DNA of 64,000 nucleotides from Emergomyces orientalis (lineage: Eukaryota; Ascomycota; Eurotiomycetes; Onygenales; Ajellomycetaceae): positions 57,990 to 121,989 of the forward strand of contig MOWL01000031.1 of the NCBI GenBank assembly GCA_002110485.1, given 5' to 3'. The notes under the pieces are model-generated. The model was not told where the DNA came from and made no database searches. It worked only from the letters and a program-made list of their open reading frames with translations. Below are positions 45,320 to 56,900 of this stretch, piece by piece. How positions within the stretch are numbered: position 1 is the stretch's first letter; every line of letters begins with the position of its first letter. A program made the translations under genes and the position numbers.

Positions 45320-46952
45320 ATGCCCACGTTCCTGCAACTAAAAAAATCCCAAGACACTGCGCAAAGATGGAAAGAAACTACGAGGTTCAAGAGCCACAAC
45401 ATACCATATACTCAGCATACTAACCTTATTCAGGGAGCTATCCACCGCTTAAACACGAGACGAGCGATCGCAAAGCCTAACCTGGATGACATGCGTGGCT
45501 CGGATGACATGACGGAATGGTTAATGCTTCTTGGCCACTCGGTACGTACATTATACCGTCTGCATAATAAAACGTTGCTGAGCACAACCATAGACAGAAA
45601 ACCTGAGCCACTTGAACATTATACACATTGCCGGGATGAAAGACAAGGGTAGCACTTGTGCATTCATCGCATCCCTCCTTAAAGCGCACGGCGATGACAC
45701 CGAATACCCTAAGAAAATAGGGTTGTACACATCACCACACATAAAGGACATACGTGAAAGAATTCGTATTAATGGTGAACCAATATTGAAGGATCTTTTT
45801 ACTATCCGCTTTTTCGAGGTCTGGGACATGCTGCCGAGCAAAGCTACAAACAAGTTGGATATTTCATGTTATCTTCAACTCTTGGCCCTGCTCTCCTTTC
45901 ATGTATTTATCAAGGAGAAGGTGGACGTGGCAGTTTACAAGGCTCACTTGGGTGGAGAATTTGATGCAACGAACATCATAAAAATGCCAACCGTAACGGC
46001 CATTACTTCAATTGCGATGGATCATGTCAATCTACTGGGACCAACGATTGAATGTATTGTGTGGCACAAAGGAGGAATCTTCAAGTCAGGGAGCGTTGCC
46101 CTTTCAGCCCCCCAGGAGCGTGCTGTTGCGGAAGTACTCCAACAACGAGCTGACGACGAGGGAGTCCAACTCGAAATTGTCGGTCTAGACAGTACAATTC
46201 TGATCAATACCCTAAAGCCGGAACCTCAGAGATTAAACTGCTCCCTAGCTCTTGCAGCCGTTCGCACTTGGCTAGCTAGAAAGGCACCTGGACCGGGTAT
46301 CAATAATCATAGCATCGCCAACGGCATCGAGCAGTTTTACTGGCCGGGATGGTATCAGCAAATCATAGACAGACATTACCAGTGGTTTCTTGACGGAGTG
46401 CACAATGAACTAAGTCTTCGATTAGTTGTGGAGTGGTTCGCGAAGGCAGCGTCGGAATATCAAAGATGAGTGCTATTCAAACTGGAAACTACAGACTTTG
46501 TGCATATTGATGATCTCTAGTGGCACGACACCCACACGCATCCTTATATTTAGTCATTTTTCAACTCGAAATGGTACCCATCTTCTGCGAACCCTTGCAA
46601 CATCTCTACGAGACAAAAATATTTGAATGCAAAATGTCATTTTTAGCTCATATGATGAAAGGCAAGATGGCCGAACTAGAATTGGTAAAAGCTGACTCAC
46701 CACAAAGTAAAATGAATACTAACTCAATTCACAGACAGAAATATGGGCAATCGCTTCTCGCCAGAACTCCAAAAGAGTTACACGGATTTTTGGGAGGGAT
46801 TCGATCGAACGGCATCAATATCATGCGAACGGACAATCGAGGAAGCTTTGCACCAAGCTAGGAAAATTGGTGATGAGAATAACAGCATGCAAGCTTTGCT
46901 AACAGGAAGCCTGCACCTAATCAGCAGTGCGCTCTACCTTCTTGAGTCATAA
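45320..46952 (+). pseudogene. folylpolyglutamate-synthase-like gene, degenerate
   Basis: Exons to 45541 and from 45594 join over a 52-nt intron (GTACGT...CCATAG). The product aligns with folylpolyglutamate synthases, which add glutamates to folate: IHRLNTRR near the start, P-loop region IIHIAGMKDKGSTCAF, GLYTSPHIKDIRERIRING, GGEFDATNII, WHKGGIFKSG, WFLDGVHNE and C-terminal ALLTGSLHLISSALYLLES. The P-loop GTKGKGS consensus is changed to GMKDKGS. The frame is broken by TGA at 46467 and 46624 and shifts by one base between about 46470 and 46510; the last 50-nt intron (46685-46734) is intact. The start is uncertain. Confidence 0.75.
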
Positions 46953-48483
46953 GAGCGTCGAGGCTCTTGAGAGCGAGTGATCAGGAAACGTAAATGGAGA
47001 AGTGAAAAATTTCGAGAATTTAATAATCAGAGTTCTGCTATTTGCCAAGCACTTTTCAAAGAATCAATAATATGTGTAATTAAAGGAATTGAAAAAAGCT
47101 GCACAGATTCCAGTGAATGAGGGCTAAAGTAAATCCAATTCAAGCTTCAGTATATGGCGGTCGAAAGGCTAATGTATCGTGTGACAGTCCATTACAATAA
47201 GGTTGAATTGCAAGGTTGGGCTGGGCACTGATGCGAGGGGCAATCTTGTGTAATGATGTAATTCAAAATTATCTCCTCTAATTATGTTCGGAAAAATATT
47301 GATGCGATGAGAATTTCTGACGGATTCCATGTGCGTGGAAAAAAAGAATGATGAGGGGCTTTGCTTCACGCTAGTTGAGGGGCATTCAGAAAAAGTGCCA
47401 CATGACTTCATATGCGAGGATGAAATTGGACGTTGTGTTAGTTTAGAAAAGGTTCATGAGAATTTCACGCTCTCCCCAAGGAGCCAGCCTGAAGCATATG
47501 TAAGCCCACGGCTCGATACCATCTCGATCGACAGTCTGCCGGGACGGTCAAACAGCTTACAAGGCGCTTAAGCGTGGAATTAGACAACTGATGACTGGGA
47601 GACGCCTGGGCGGATACTCTACAAACAAGAGAGTGTTTTTCATGACAGCTGGCATGCAACTACTGAGATATATATTCGAGGTTTGCTTCATCCTGATTCA
47701 TGATTAGCACATTTCAGAATTGATGATATGGTTGCTCTCAAACCTTTAGCCACTGTGTAATTACTGGCTCAATATCTTTCTCACAGTCGGGAGAAAAGAA
47801 AGGATAGATGGAATGTGAACTTTGTTTCATCTTTGATCTCACTTTTGATGCTGCTTTGGCTGCAGTGTCTTCAAGTGGCTGCATTCTGCACAGCTTGGGT
47901 GATATGCCAGTCGAATATGACAGGGGAATGTATATCTGTTCCAATGATTAGAACCCGAGTAGGCAACAGTGTCTATATATATCCCCTGCATCATGAATGC
48001 TGTAACACAATCAACTTAAAGTGATGTGAAATTCAACCCTGGTATCTCTTAGTACCAAGTACAAGATTTTTTGCCTGATTCTGCCTCCAAATTAGTAGAG
48101 ATAGCTATGACTTCCAGTGAACAATACAGCTTGAAATGTGATTTACTGTACAAAAGAATAATTCATAAAATTCAGTTACTGAGAAGAAATGAGAAAAAAA
48201 TATGAGAAACAACAAATTCATCTTGTGCCACCAAAAATTTGGTGAATTTTGAATTTTCTAATTTTGTTTTTGCTTACTTTTGACTTTTATTATATGTTTT
48301 CCATTTTTACTTAGAACTTCTTAGGTTCTTAGAAGAAGCCATTGTTTTACACATCATGATATGTGTGCATTTGCAAGTACAGCGACTGAGCCATCTACCA
48401 TGCACCAATAATAATAAAAATTTAGATACAACAAAAGTTTTCATCTGTTCTTGAGTTTCTCTGGTTTTTTTCTCTTCTCATCT
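46953..48483. other. intergenic, no supported gene
   Basis: Short frames (for example plus 47329-47571) have no motif or splice support. 48155-48240 shares a ~70-bp AT-rich block with 22310-22395. Confidence 0.4.
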
Positions 48484-48834
48484 CTAAGCTTCATATCTTT
48501 TGTGTAGTTTTCGCATGTTGTTCAGGACGGAGGGGGGTAATGCTTCTCCTGCTTCTGTAAGAGTGTGTCTTTCCAGGGCTGTACTGGATATGGCACTCAC
48601 TATATCTATGTCTGGAGGTGGAAAGTGGCTGCTTGAAGCATCAGACCTGTTAAAATTAGTTGTAAAGTATCGATTGTCTTCATGAATGAGAAGGTAGACA
48701 CCTGTGCAGTGACAGTCATTGAAGTATCTACACAGCATACACTGGAGTGTGCCTTTCCGCCGATAACGCATCTGTACAAGGCTACTGCGCTCAGTCCATG
48801 GCTTCTTGGCACGCTTCGAGTTTGATGGTTGCAT
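48484..48834 (-). CDS. MADS-like small protein, 116 aa
   Basis: Single frame from ATG 48834. A basic N-terminus (SKRAKKPW, RYRRKG) is followed by TLQCMLCRYFNDCHCTG and VYLLIHEDNRYFTTNF, which line up with the LFxK...VYxII..NxRY pattern of the MADS-like gene at 5860. The tail (HFPPPDIDIV) matches its PP-rich tail. A decayed copy lies at 2215-2485, and its 3' flank matches the inverted repeats at 1-145 and 1684-1828. It may still be functional. Confidence 0.5.
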   Translation of the reverse strand: MQPSNSKRAKKPWTERSSLVQMRYRRKGTLQCMLCRYFNDCHCTGVYLLIHEDNRYFTTNFNRSDASSSHFPPPDIDIVSAISSTALERHTLTEAGEALPPSVLNNMRKLHKRYEA

Positions 48835-50151
48835 TGTGGCGCTTGATTCCAATGAAGATCAAGTGTTGGGAACTAGTTATCACTTGACATACAGGAAGAT
48901 ATCTCAATTTATAGCTATGAGCAAGTGTTGTCTAAAAATAAAGGGCTGTTCTTGAGCCAAACGACGTTTTTTAAAGTGTGCTTCCGTCAAACGAAACCAT
49001 GACCCTTACCATTTTGATTCACTGTTCGACTTGAAGACTTGTAACTCTTCTGTGTTACAGCCTGTATCACTCATATCTTTAAGTCTTTGGCAGAATAATA
49101 TAGGGAGCTATAGAACTTATACCTGAAAAAGATCACAGTTTAGAATGTCTATTTATTAACCTCACCACTTGGAATATAATTTAAATCCTTCAACTTTCGG
49201 ATCAGAAAGTTCATACAGATCATGGCCACAGCAAGTTTCTCCTGCCTTCCAGGGTACATTTCTGGAGTCAACAGTGCCGCAGCAGGGACAACCAGTATCA
49301 ACTTGGGAACTAATGCAACTTCCCCAGCAAATTTTACCTGGCAATCTGCTAGTCTAAAGCCCACCAACCTCGTGTCCTCTGGCTACCACAATACGCCACG
49401 AGGACGGATCATCGGCATATGCTTTCCGCTATTGCTAATATGGATCTTTGATGCCATGAATACATTCCCTTCAACTCCCGTTTGTGCTGTTTATAATTAA
49501 GAAATTCCCGGCCTCCGCTGATGAAGGATTGGTAGGGATTTGGAACATAGTTGACTACGAGATGTCTACATTCAAGCCTCCAGCTCAAATGAACAGTATG
49601 TTCAAAACTGCCAAAACATTTACATTTCTCGCTGGCTAATTAGTCAACAGTTTCAAACTCGAGTGCAATAGACAATGACTGGTACGATACGGACACGGAA
49701 GAATTTGAAAGATTGCCAGTGAAACAAAAGTTATTCAGCTCGCATTTGACGGCCGGTCTCTATAAAAGCTGCGCACAGCCCATAAAAAGAAATTGCGAAT
49801 ACCCTTGATTGACACCAGAACTGAGAAGGGAAATTTTGCATGAGCACACATCAAATTTATGGCTCATTTGTCAAAGCAGCAAGAAGAGCGAGATGAAAAT
49901 GTATGAGAGTAGAGCGGAAAATAGGGGTCAATAAGCGAATTTTCTAATGAATTTTCTATATTTTTCTGTTTTATTTCTTACCTTCACCACCTCAGATATT
50001 TGCAAACTCCCAATAATGTATTAGCCAACTTTTCATGTAGATTAACCGCGACTTGGCTGGGTGACCGAGATATTTATTGCGCCGCCTCTGCCCTATTTAT
50101 TGGTCAGTTAAATGTTGCCCCCGGAGGTCATGTTGCTGTTGTGCCATGAAC
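48835..50151. other. intergenic, no supported gene
   Basis: Frames at 49149-49500 on both strands overlap and lack motifs. Confidence 0.4.
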
Positions 50152-50160
50152 TTATAAAAG
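50152..50160 (+). promoter_or_regulatory. probable TATA box
   Basis: TTATAAAAG about 115 bp before ATG 50272. Confidence 0.6.
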
Positions 50161-50271
50161 GCCGCCAGCCCTTTTGGAAAAATCTATTCTTTTTAAAACA
50201 AAATCAACTCGCGGGCGGACACACGTTCCTGTGCAATCCTACAGAAATACTAGCCTTATAACTCAAACTAC

Positions 50272-50898
50272 ATGCCGAAGCCACGCATTGCCAGAACACG
50301 AGCTCTGCTCTCCCACCGAGGTAAATTCCACACCGTGTACATCTGCGCATAAGCTAAGTTGTCACCAGATCGGCCGCCGCCTGCCCAGCAAGCGTCTATG
50401 ATTAACTACAGTGAGGGTTTGTGTTACTCGTCGGCGAGTGACGCCGAAATCGAACCCCACAACATCGCAGAAAATTCAGCAGCGAAGTCAGATAGAACAG
50501 CCATCGGAAGTCACCAACCTTGTCAGCTTAACCAATGCAATACACCTGCATCGGCAACTCCGACGGAAATATTGGATGATAAAGACTTGGAAGAATTTAT
50601 GTACGGATTTTCAAGGTCCAAGGTTGAAAAGAGCCATTGCATATGCCGTGTTGGGCCTGAAGTATTACATCGCGGGAGCTATGTGCATCGAGTTCTCTAT
50701 GTAGCTGAAACTCATCTTCCCTTCAAGCTGCTTCCCCCCAATGCAAAAAAACAGCGACAGAAAGATGCACGAGAAGAACGGCAGGAGCAGTTGAAGAACA
50801 AGCAATCAGAGCGATTGAAGCGACTCCATCCACTTCCAAGCAGACTCTCTTCTGGAGTAGAAAATAGGGTCATATCTGATTACTTGGCTGTTTCGTGA
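50272..50898 (+). CDS. small basic protein, 192 aa, paralogue of the 40.7-kb gene
   Basis: Exon 50272-50320 (ATG, MPKPRIARTRALLSHR) and exon 50369-50898 join over a 48-nt intron (GTAAAT...GTCACCAG), phase 1. The C-terminal half has RGSYVHRVLYVAETHLPFKL, then a Lys/Arg/Gln/Glu-rich helix (about residues 140-175) and HPLPSRL. The shared segment, exon number and intron phase with the gene at 40672-41322 show common ancestry. No function known. Good TATA box and ATG. Confidence 0.65.
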
Positions 50899-51942
50899 TA
50901 CCAATGCAAATGTTTGAGATTGTTTCTTTAAGAATCTATATATGGAACTTGATATTTATATTGTAAGATTTACTTTCTTTTATGAATTTTCAAATGTCAA
51001 TGTGAAGACCAGGAGTGTTCTGGAAATTTTAATGATCAAAGATAATGAAAGCCTGATATGCGCCAGCACTATTTTAAGATATTTTATATTTTGCGTAAAG
51101 TTTTCTTTGTCTGAAATTGAACGCTACTTATAATCATATCATTCCCCCCTGGCAGCATGAAGAACATGGCTTTGCAAAGTATTCTCTTCAATTTGAAGAA
51201 TGCGAAATCCACTGTCGGCGAAGTTTCAAGGCCTAGAATTATAATTAGTAGAGTTCAATATAGTATAGTACTTGGTGTGCCATACAACACAAGTGGCACA
51301 TTTGCCTCCATAGATGTTCACACGACCTCGGCATCCAAGGCGTTGGTTAATGCAGGAATACATGAGAGCAAAAGTTGTTTAACATTGAGCAGAGGTAGAA
51401 AAAGTAGCAAAGATGCAAAGGCTGTGAAACAGAATCTCTAATGGTGGCAGCTGCCTTAGTATATAAATACCGAGAACTAAATAATCTCCACATGAATTTT
51501 AGGCTAGGGAGAGACAGGTCGACAGCAAATGGCCAAAGATTGGGCAGCCATTCAACTCTTTGATCCATGATTGGCTGTTATCGTTGAATATATCATTGGT
51601 CACAATGATATACAATATTGCCATGGTAGCAAACCCCTTCCTCGGCGAATGTTTTTGAAACTACCAATTTTTTGGATGGCGGTTTCGTGCTCCAATGAAT
51701 CAGTACATACAGTTAGTGCAAGAACTAGATATAATTCGCAATTAGGCGGATAAATAATATCTAGACTAACTCAAAGTGTTTAGATCAGGGGCAGCAGGCT
51801 TTGTCAGATACGGTCAGGTTAAAAACTTTCAATTAAGCAACTAATTTTCATCCTCATATCTCAATACACAGAAATTTTCAAACACGGTGGCGATTTGCCT
51901 TCTGAAATTGCCAACTGATATGCAGAACAGCAAATGCCATTC
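50899..51942. other. intergenic, no supported gene
   Basis: A frame at plus 51157-51441 has an ATG but no motif, splice or composition support. Confidence 0.4.
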
Positions 51943-52499
51943 TCAAACCCTAAACAGCTTGGTCCCTTCAAGGACATATTTATGATCACAGGGAGTGCTG
52001 CAGAGAACGCAGCTTATATCAAAGTGGGGAGCACGTTTAGTCCTCGGGAAGTACGTCGTATCGTGGCCGAATGTCGTCTGCCTACACGCTAGGCATGACA
52101 TGGTAATTGCTCCGGTCGACGATCGGCGTGCAGTTTCTTTGAGATGCCGATGAACACAAGTATGACAAAAACCATGGCCGCAGTACAAAACAACCGCAGC
52201 CGCACTGTCACATATAGGGCACAGCATTTTCGCATCATTGCTACCTGGTAGGTCATCTTCGATTAGGATTGGGTTCTCTGAGAGTTATCAGCAGGAGCCT
52301 TCCTCTGGCATAGATGCATCCTCCTACCCTGAGATCGACTGTGGGGTATGGCGGGTCTTTTTCGCTTGCGGATTTGATGACCGTCGTCCGGATTTTCCTC
52401 GCGGAGAGAGGCTTGCCTTCCACGGACAAAGCTACCCCCACGAGCCCCAGGGAGAAACAAGCCTGGACTGATCAGACCCAGCCAAAAGAGTTCTGGCAC
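51943..52499 (-). CDS. RING-finger protein, 5' end unresolved
   Basis: Exon 51943-52277 carries a C3HC4-type RING: CPIC, then YCGHGFCHTCV, then SCLAC, with a further CVLC...C pair near the C-terminus. RING domains usually recruit ubiquitin-conjugating enzymes. A 50-nt intron (GTAGGA...GATAACTCTCAG, 52278-52327) joins an upstream exon ending at 52328 with phase 1; it encodes a basic HQIRKRKRPAIPHSRSQ segment followed after the junction by ENPILIEDD. The upstream exon reaches to about 52499 without a usable ATG, so at least one more 5' exon is likely. Confidence 0.6.
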
Positions 52500-53097
52500 T
52501 GTTTACATACCTTGCAGTGGCATTCTTTATTCTTGTCTAAACCTTTGCTGATATCAAGCGGAGAAACAGCCTTTCTAACATTTAACATGGAATTGCTGAT
52601 ATTCGAGGAGATATATGTATTTCGTTGGGGTACAGCATCTGTCCGACAGCCACAAAATTATTAGTTAATTGTTGGAAGGGTTAAATTCTATTGATCCAAC
52701 ATCTAAACTGTGATGGCTGATTCTGTGCATTTACAATGCTCGTTCTCTGCTCTGTGATTACTATTTTAAAAAAAGGTTGGCCAAGGGAAATGTTGCCAGA
52801 CTAATCGGCGCCTGTGATAGCTCAAAATCCACAGCCTATCAAACATCGTGGTGAGGTGATGCCCCAACAACGCCCACCTGGAAACCCAGACTGCACAATA
52901 AACTAGTGCGCTTCTCTTGACAGATGCCCGATTAGTATCGCTTGTATTTTCTACTAATTTCCTATTATGGATATTGTCTTATCAGTTTTCACAGGCATAC
53001 CGTTTGTACGTGGTTAGAGAAAACTTTAATAGTGGTAATTTAACTGAGACATGTCTCTAGATTTTCTTCAATACTTATTTTATAGACCTAGATAATT
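52500..53097. other. intergenic
   Basis: Possible 5' exon of the RING gene near 52530 (ATGCCACTGCAAG before a GTATGT); otherwise nothing seen. Confidence 0.35.
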
Positions 53098-53568
53098 TTA
53101 ACAGAAAGTTTTTGGCTTCATTGCTCTGTTGACGCGTGGTGGAAAATCTGGTAGCGACATAGGCAGAAGAGTCGAGCCTTGATATTTCGCTGCTTCTGCT
53201 GGAGTATCGCCAGGAAGCTCAGCTATGCTATCATAACATGGGGGAAAAGTCATAGTAGCATTGGCGCTAATTCTATGGTAGTGATGGACCCGAATGTCGA
53301 TCGGCTGCTGGGTTGTGAGGTGTTGGGGCGTCTGGCATCTTTTACAGGTTCCTGAAGCAGGGTTCTCCCCAGGAGCAAGAGGGTGATTTGCTGTGTATCT
53401 GGATGATCGGCGGCGGCCGCATTTGTGGCACCTCTGAACCACTCCAACAGGAGTATGCAGCAATGATTTGTGGGCTGCATTGGGGCGCCTTTTCCGTGGG
53501 TGGAGCCAGCTAACTTCAGTTAGATCCATTCATAGAACCGTTCGCGGAAACTCACCCCCAGATGCCAT
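53098..53568 (-). CDS. small zinc-ribbon-like protein, 142 aa
   Basis: Exon 53556-53568 (ATG 53568) and exon 53098-53513 are joined by a 42-nt intron (GTGAGT...CTAACTGAAG), phase kept. An ATG at 53529 in the same frame would be intronic. A CHKC...CKRC pair with about 30 residues between suggests a treble-clef or ribbon zinc site, followed by a Pro-rich tail. A TATA box lies at 53653-53660 (minus). It is divergent from the DUF3723 gene, about 400 bp away. No named family. Confidence 0.55.
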
Positions 53569-53652
53569 GAGCAAAGAGCCCCTTTAGATGCATTGTGTTG
53601 ATTATGCGGAGGAAAAGAACCGATCTCAGCCGCTGTGCCGCACCTCGGACCC

Positions 53653-53660
53653 TTTATACA
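53653..53660 (-). promoter_or_regulatory. probable TATA box
   Basis: TGTATAAAGG on the minus strand about 85 bp before ATG 53568. Confidence 0.5.
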
Positions 53661-53994
53661 CAAGTGTAGCCAACGTCTGACTCAAATGGCGTACCTGAAC
53701 CTGGGAATAAGGACGAGTTAAATCAAGTTGGAGGTCGCGGTGTGCTTCCTAAAGTGTCACCTGGCTGTTTGCCTTTGGCAAGAGCTGAAACGCGAGACAA
53801 AGAAAGTCCCCCGTTTCAGCTTCGCATGACATAATCTGTCAAACCTGCCATCAGTTATCTGCGAGACTGATGCTGAGTTTCGATCTCTATCTACGCATTC
53901 CGCAGTTTCTTTATCTTCTCGTTAGTTCCCATATTAACATCCGCAGGAGATCATCCACTACTTGAACTACGTGAAAGATTTCTGGTTCTCTCTC

Positions 53995-56900
53995 ATGAAT
54001 GACGATCCGGAATCAGTGGCCAAGGTCGACCAGCATACGGTCGAGACACTTCAACTGATGGCACCCCGCGCCGAGGCCAAAGCTGTATACGGTCTGGTGA
54101 CAAGCGGTCAGATCTTTTCCAACTTCGATGAAAGTGAAAGAAATGCCATCTGGAGGCGGCTGCGGTCGTTCGACGCCTTGGTTCCAACTCTGAATTCATT
54201 TTTTGAAGATTTCAAGTGCTTTGAAAGCTGGGCTCACTGCCTGATGAGACTTTTCATCATGGACAGGTCAACAGTGCGTCAGACGATGGAAAGTTTAAAA
54301 ACATCTTGCGGCGACGGTGATGACACGTGTGTGGTTCAAACCTCCGATTCAATCCTCGATGGTCGGCATGAACCTGCTGCGAGGCACTTCGATCTTGCCT
54401 ATCGGCAGATGTGGTTGTACGCCATGCGTCACTATCCCCAGATGCCTCGTGATCCCAAACACCAGGATCGATTGGCCAAGGCGCAGAACGCCGGGGCGGA
54501 CGAATGTATTGTGTCCGATATGGCCTCCCTAGCTTGTCAGCTGGGATTCAGATCTCCTCAGATTGAGGATCTCATCAACCAATCTCCCGACCGATCAATT
54601 GCCAAACATGCATTGTTAAAAGCCCGCAAACCCGACTCATTCTCCTACAATGCTTGCCTGTTCAACACGTTGATTGATCGGATCGTTGAATGTTTTGCGG
54701 CCGCCACACCAATGGACGCGATGCCACCACGCGTTCTCGTTGATCGCCCGGTGAAGATCAAAACTCGGTGTGGACACCCTACTATGCGGGCGCTTGAACA
54801 GGACCGCCCATTGCTCTTCATCGACCACATGCATGCTACGGACGTACCGGACAAGGTCACAAGCTTTTTTGTGAGACGCTGTGTCTACTTTGCATTCTTC
54901 GGGCCACAGCCCATTCTTCGTCGGGGAGCCAGCGTCGATACTGTGCCGATGTCACCGTTATTTGTACCGGAGAACGATCCGATGGGCTATATGTCAGAAA
55001 CCCAAGATCAAAGATACACCGTCCAGCACCCACCGGACCCTGGTCCGGATAGCGCTCCCTTCGAAAGCAGATCACCAGGGGCGATGGATACCGATGAAAG
55101 ACGGGAAAGTGCTTTAGAGTTGACCGCTGAACTGGAGGGTGTGGCGGCACAACAGGCCGCAGAGGGGGACCGGATTCAACGGGGAGCCGAGGAGCTGTTG
55201 CAAGACATGACGCGACGGGCCCGAGAGGCTGAAGAAAAAGTTGCATCATGCACGGCCGAGCTCGCGCGGGCGCAAAAGGAGGCGGCTGAGAGAGCCGCTC
55301 AATTTGCTGAGAAAGTCCGCGTACAGCAGGTCGCCGAAGCCGAGGAGCGTGCCTATCAGGTGAGTGAGGCTGAAGATCGAGCGGTCGCATACGCAGTTGA
55401 GCTGAAGCGGCTACAGCAAGAGGCCCTGTCGCAAGGGGATGATGGTGGAAGAGCAATGATTCTCAATGAGGAGTCTGCTCCTGAAACTGTTCCACTACCT
55501 CCTGATGACACTCCAATGGCGGAGACTTCTCAGTCGGAGCTGGATATGCCTGCTCCTGAAAATACTCCACTGCCACCTGCTGACACTCCAATGGTGGAGA
55601 CTTCTCAGGAGCTAGATATGCCTGCTTCTGAAAATACTCCACTGCCATCTGATGACACTTCAATGGCGGAGACTTCTCAGTTGGAGCTGAATATGCCTGC
55701 TTCTGAAAATACTCCACTGCCACTTAATGACACTTCAATGGTGGAGAATTCTCAATCAGCCATTGAGTGTGAGCTGGATATTCCTGCTTCTGAAATTACT
55801 CCACTGCCACCTGCTGACACTCCAATGGCGGAGACTTCTCAGTTGGAGCTGAATATGCCTGCTTCTGAAAATACTTCACTGCCACTTAATGACACTTCAA
55901 TGGTGGAGAATTCTCAATCAGCCATTAAGTGTGAGCTGGATATTCCTGCTTCTGAAATTACTCCACTGCCACCTGCTGACACTTCAATGGTGGAGACTTC
56001 TCAGGAGCTAGATATGCCTGCTCCTGAAAAGACTTCACTGCCATCTACTAACACTTCAATGATGGAGACTTCTCAGTCAGTCATGCAGTCTGAGCTGAAT
56101 ATGCCTGCTTCTGAAAATACTTCACTGCCATCTGATGATGCTTCAATTGCGGAGATTTCTCAGTCAGTCATGGAGCCTGAGCTGGATATGTCTGCTTCTG
56201 AAAATACTTCACTGCCACTTGATAACACTTCAATAGTGGAGAATTCTCAATCAGCCATTGAGCGTGAGCTGGATATTTCTGCTCCCGAAAATACTTCACT
56301 GTCACTTAATGACACTTCAATGATGGAGAATTCTCAATCAGCCATTGAGCGTGAGCTGAATATTCCTGCTTCTGAAAATACTTCACTGTCATCTGATGAT
56401 GCTTCAATTGTGGAGATTTCTCAATCAGCCATTGAGCGTGAGCTGGATATTCCTGCTCCTGAAAATACTCCACTGCCAACTGATGATGCTTCAATGGTGG
56501 AGACTTCTCAGGAGCTAGATATATCTGCTTCTGAAAATACTTCACTGCAACTTGATGACACTTCAGTAGTGGAGACTTCTCAGTTGGAGCTGAATATGTC
56601 TGTTCCTGAAAATACTCTACTGTCACCTGCTAACACTTCAATGGTGGAGATTTTTCACGCTGAACTGAATATGTCTGCTTCTGAGAATACTTCACTGTCA
56701 CCTGCTGACACTTCAATGATGAAGACTTCTCAGTCAATCATGCAGCCTGAGCTAGATATGTCTGCTTCTGAAAATACTCCACTGTCACTTGATGACACTT
56801 CAATGGTGGAGACTTCTCAGTCAGTCATGGAGCCTGAGCTGGATATTCCTGCTCCTGAAAATACTCCACTGCCACCTGATGATGCTCCAATGGTGGAGAC

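Noticed and set aside
51157..51441. 94-codon plus-strand frame
   Set aside because: Open frame with ATG but no motif, no paralogue and no splice support.
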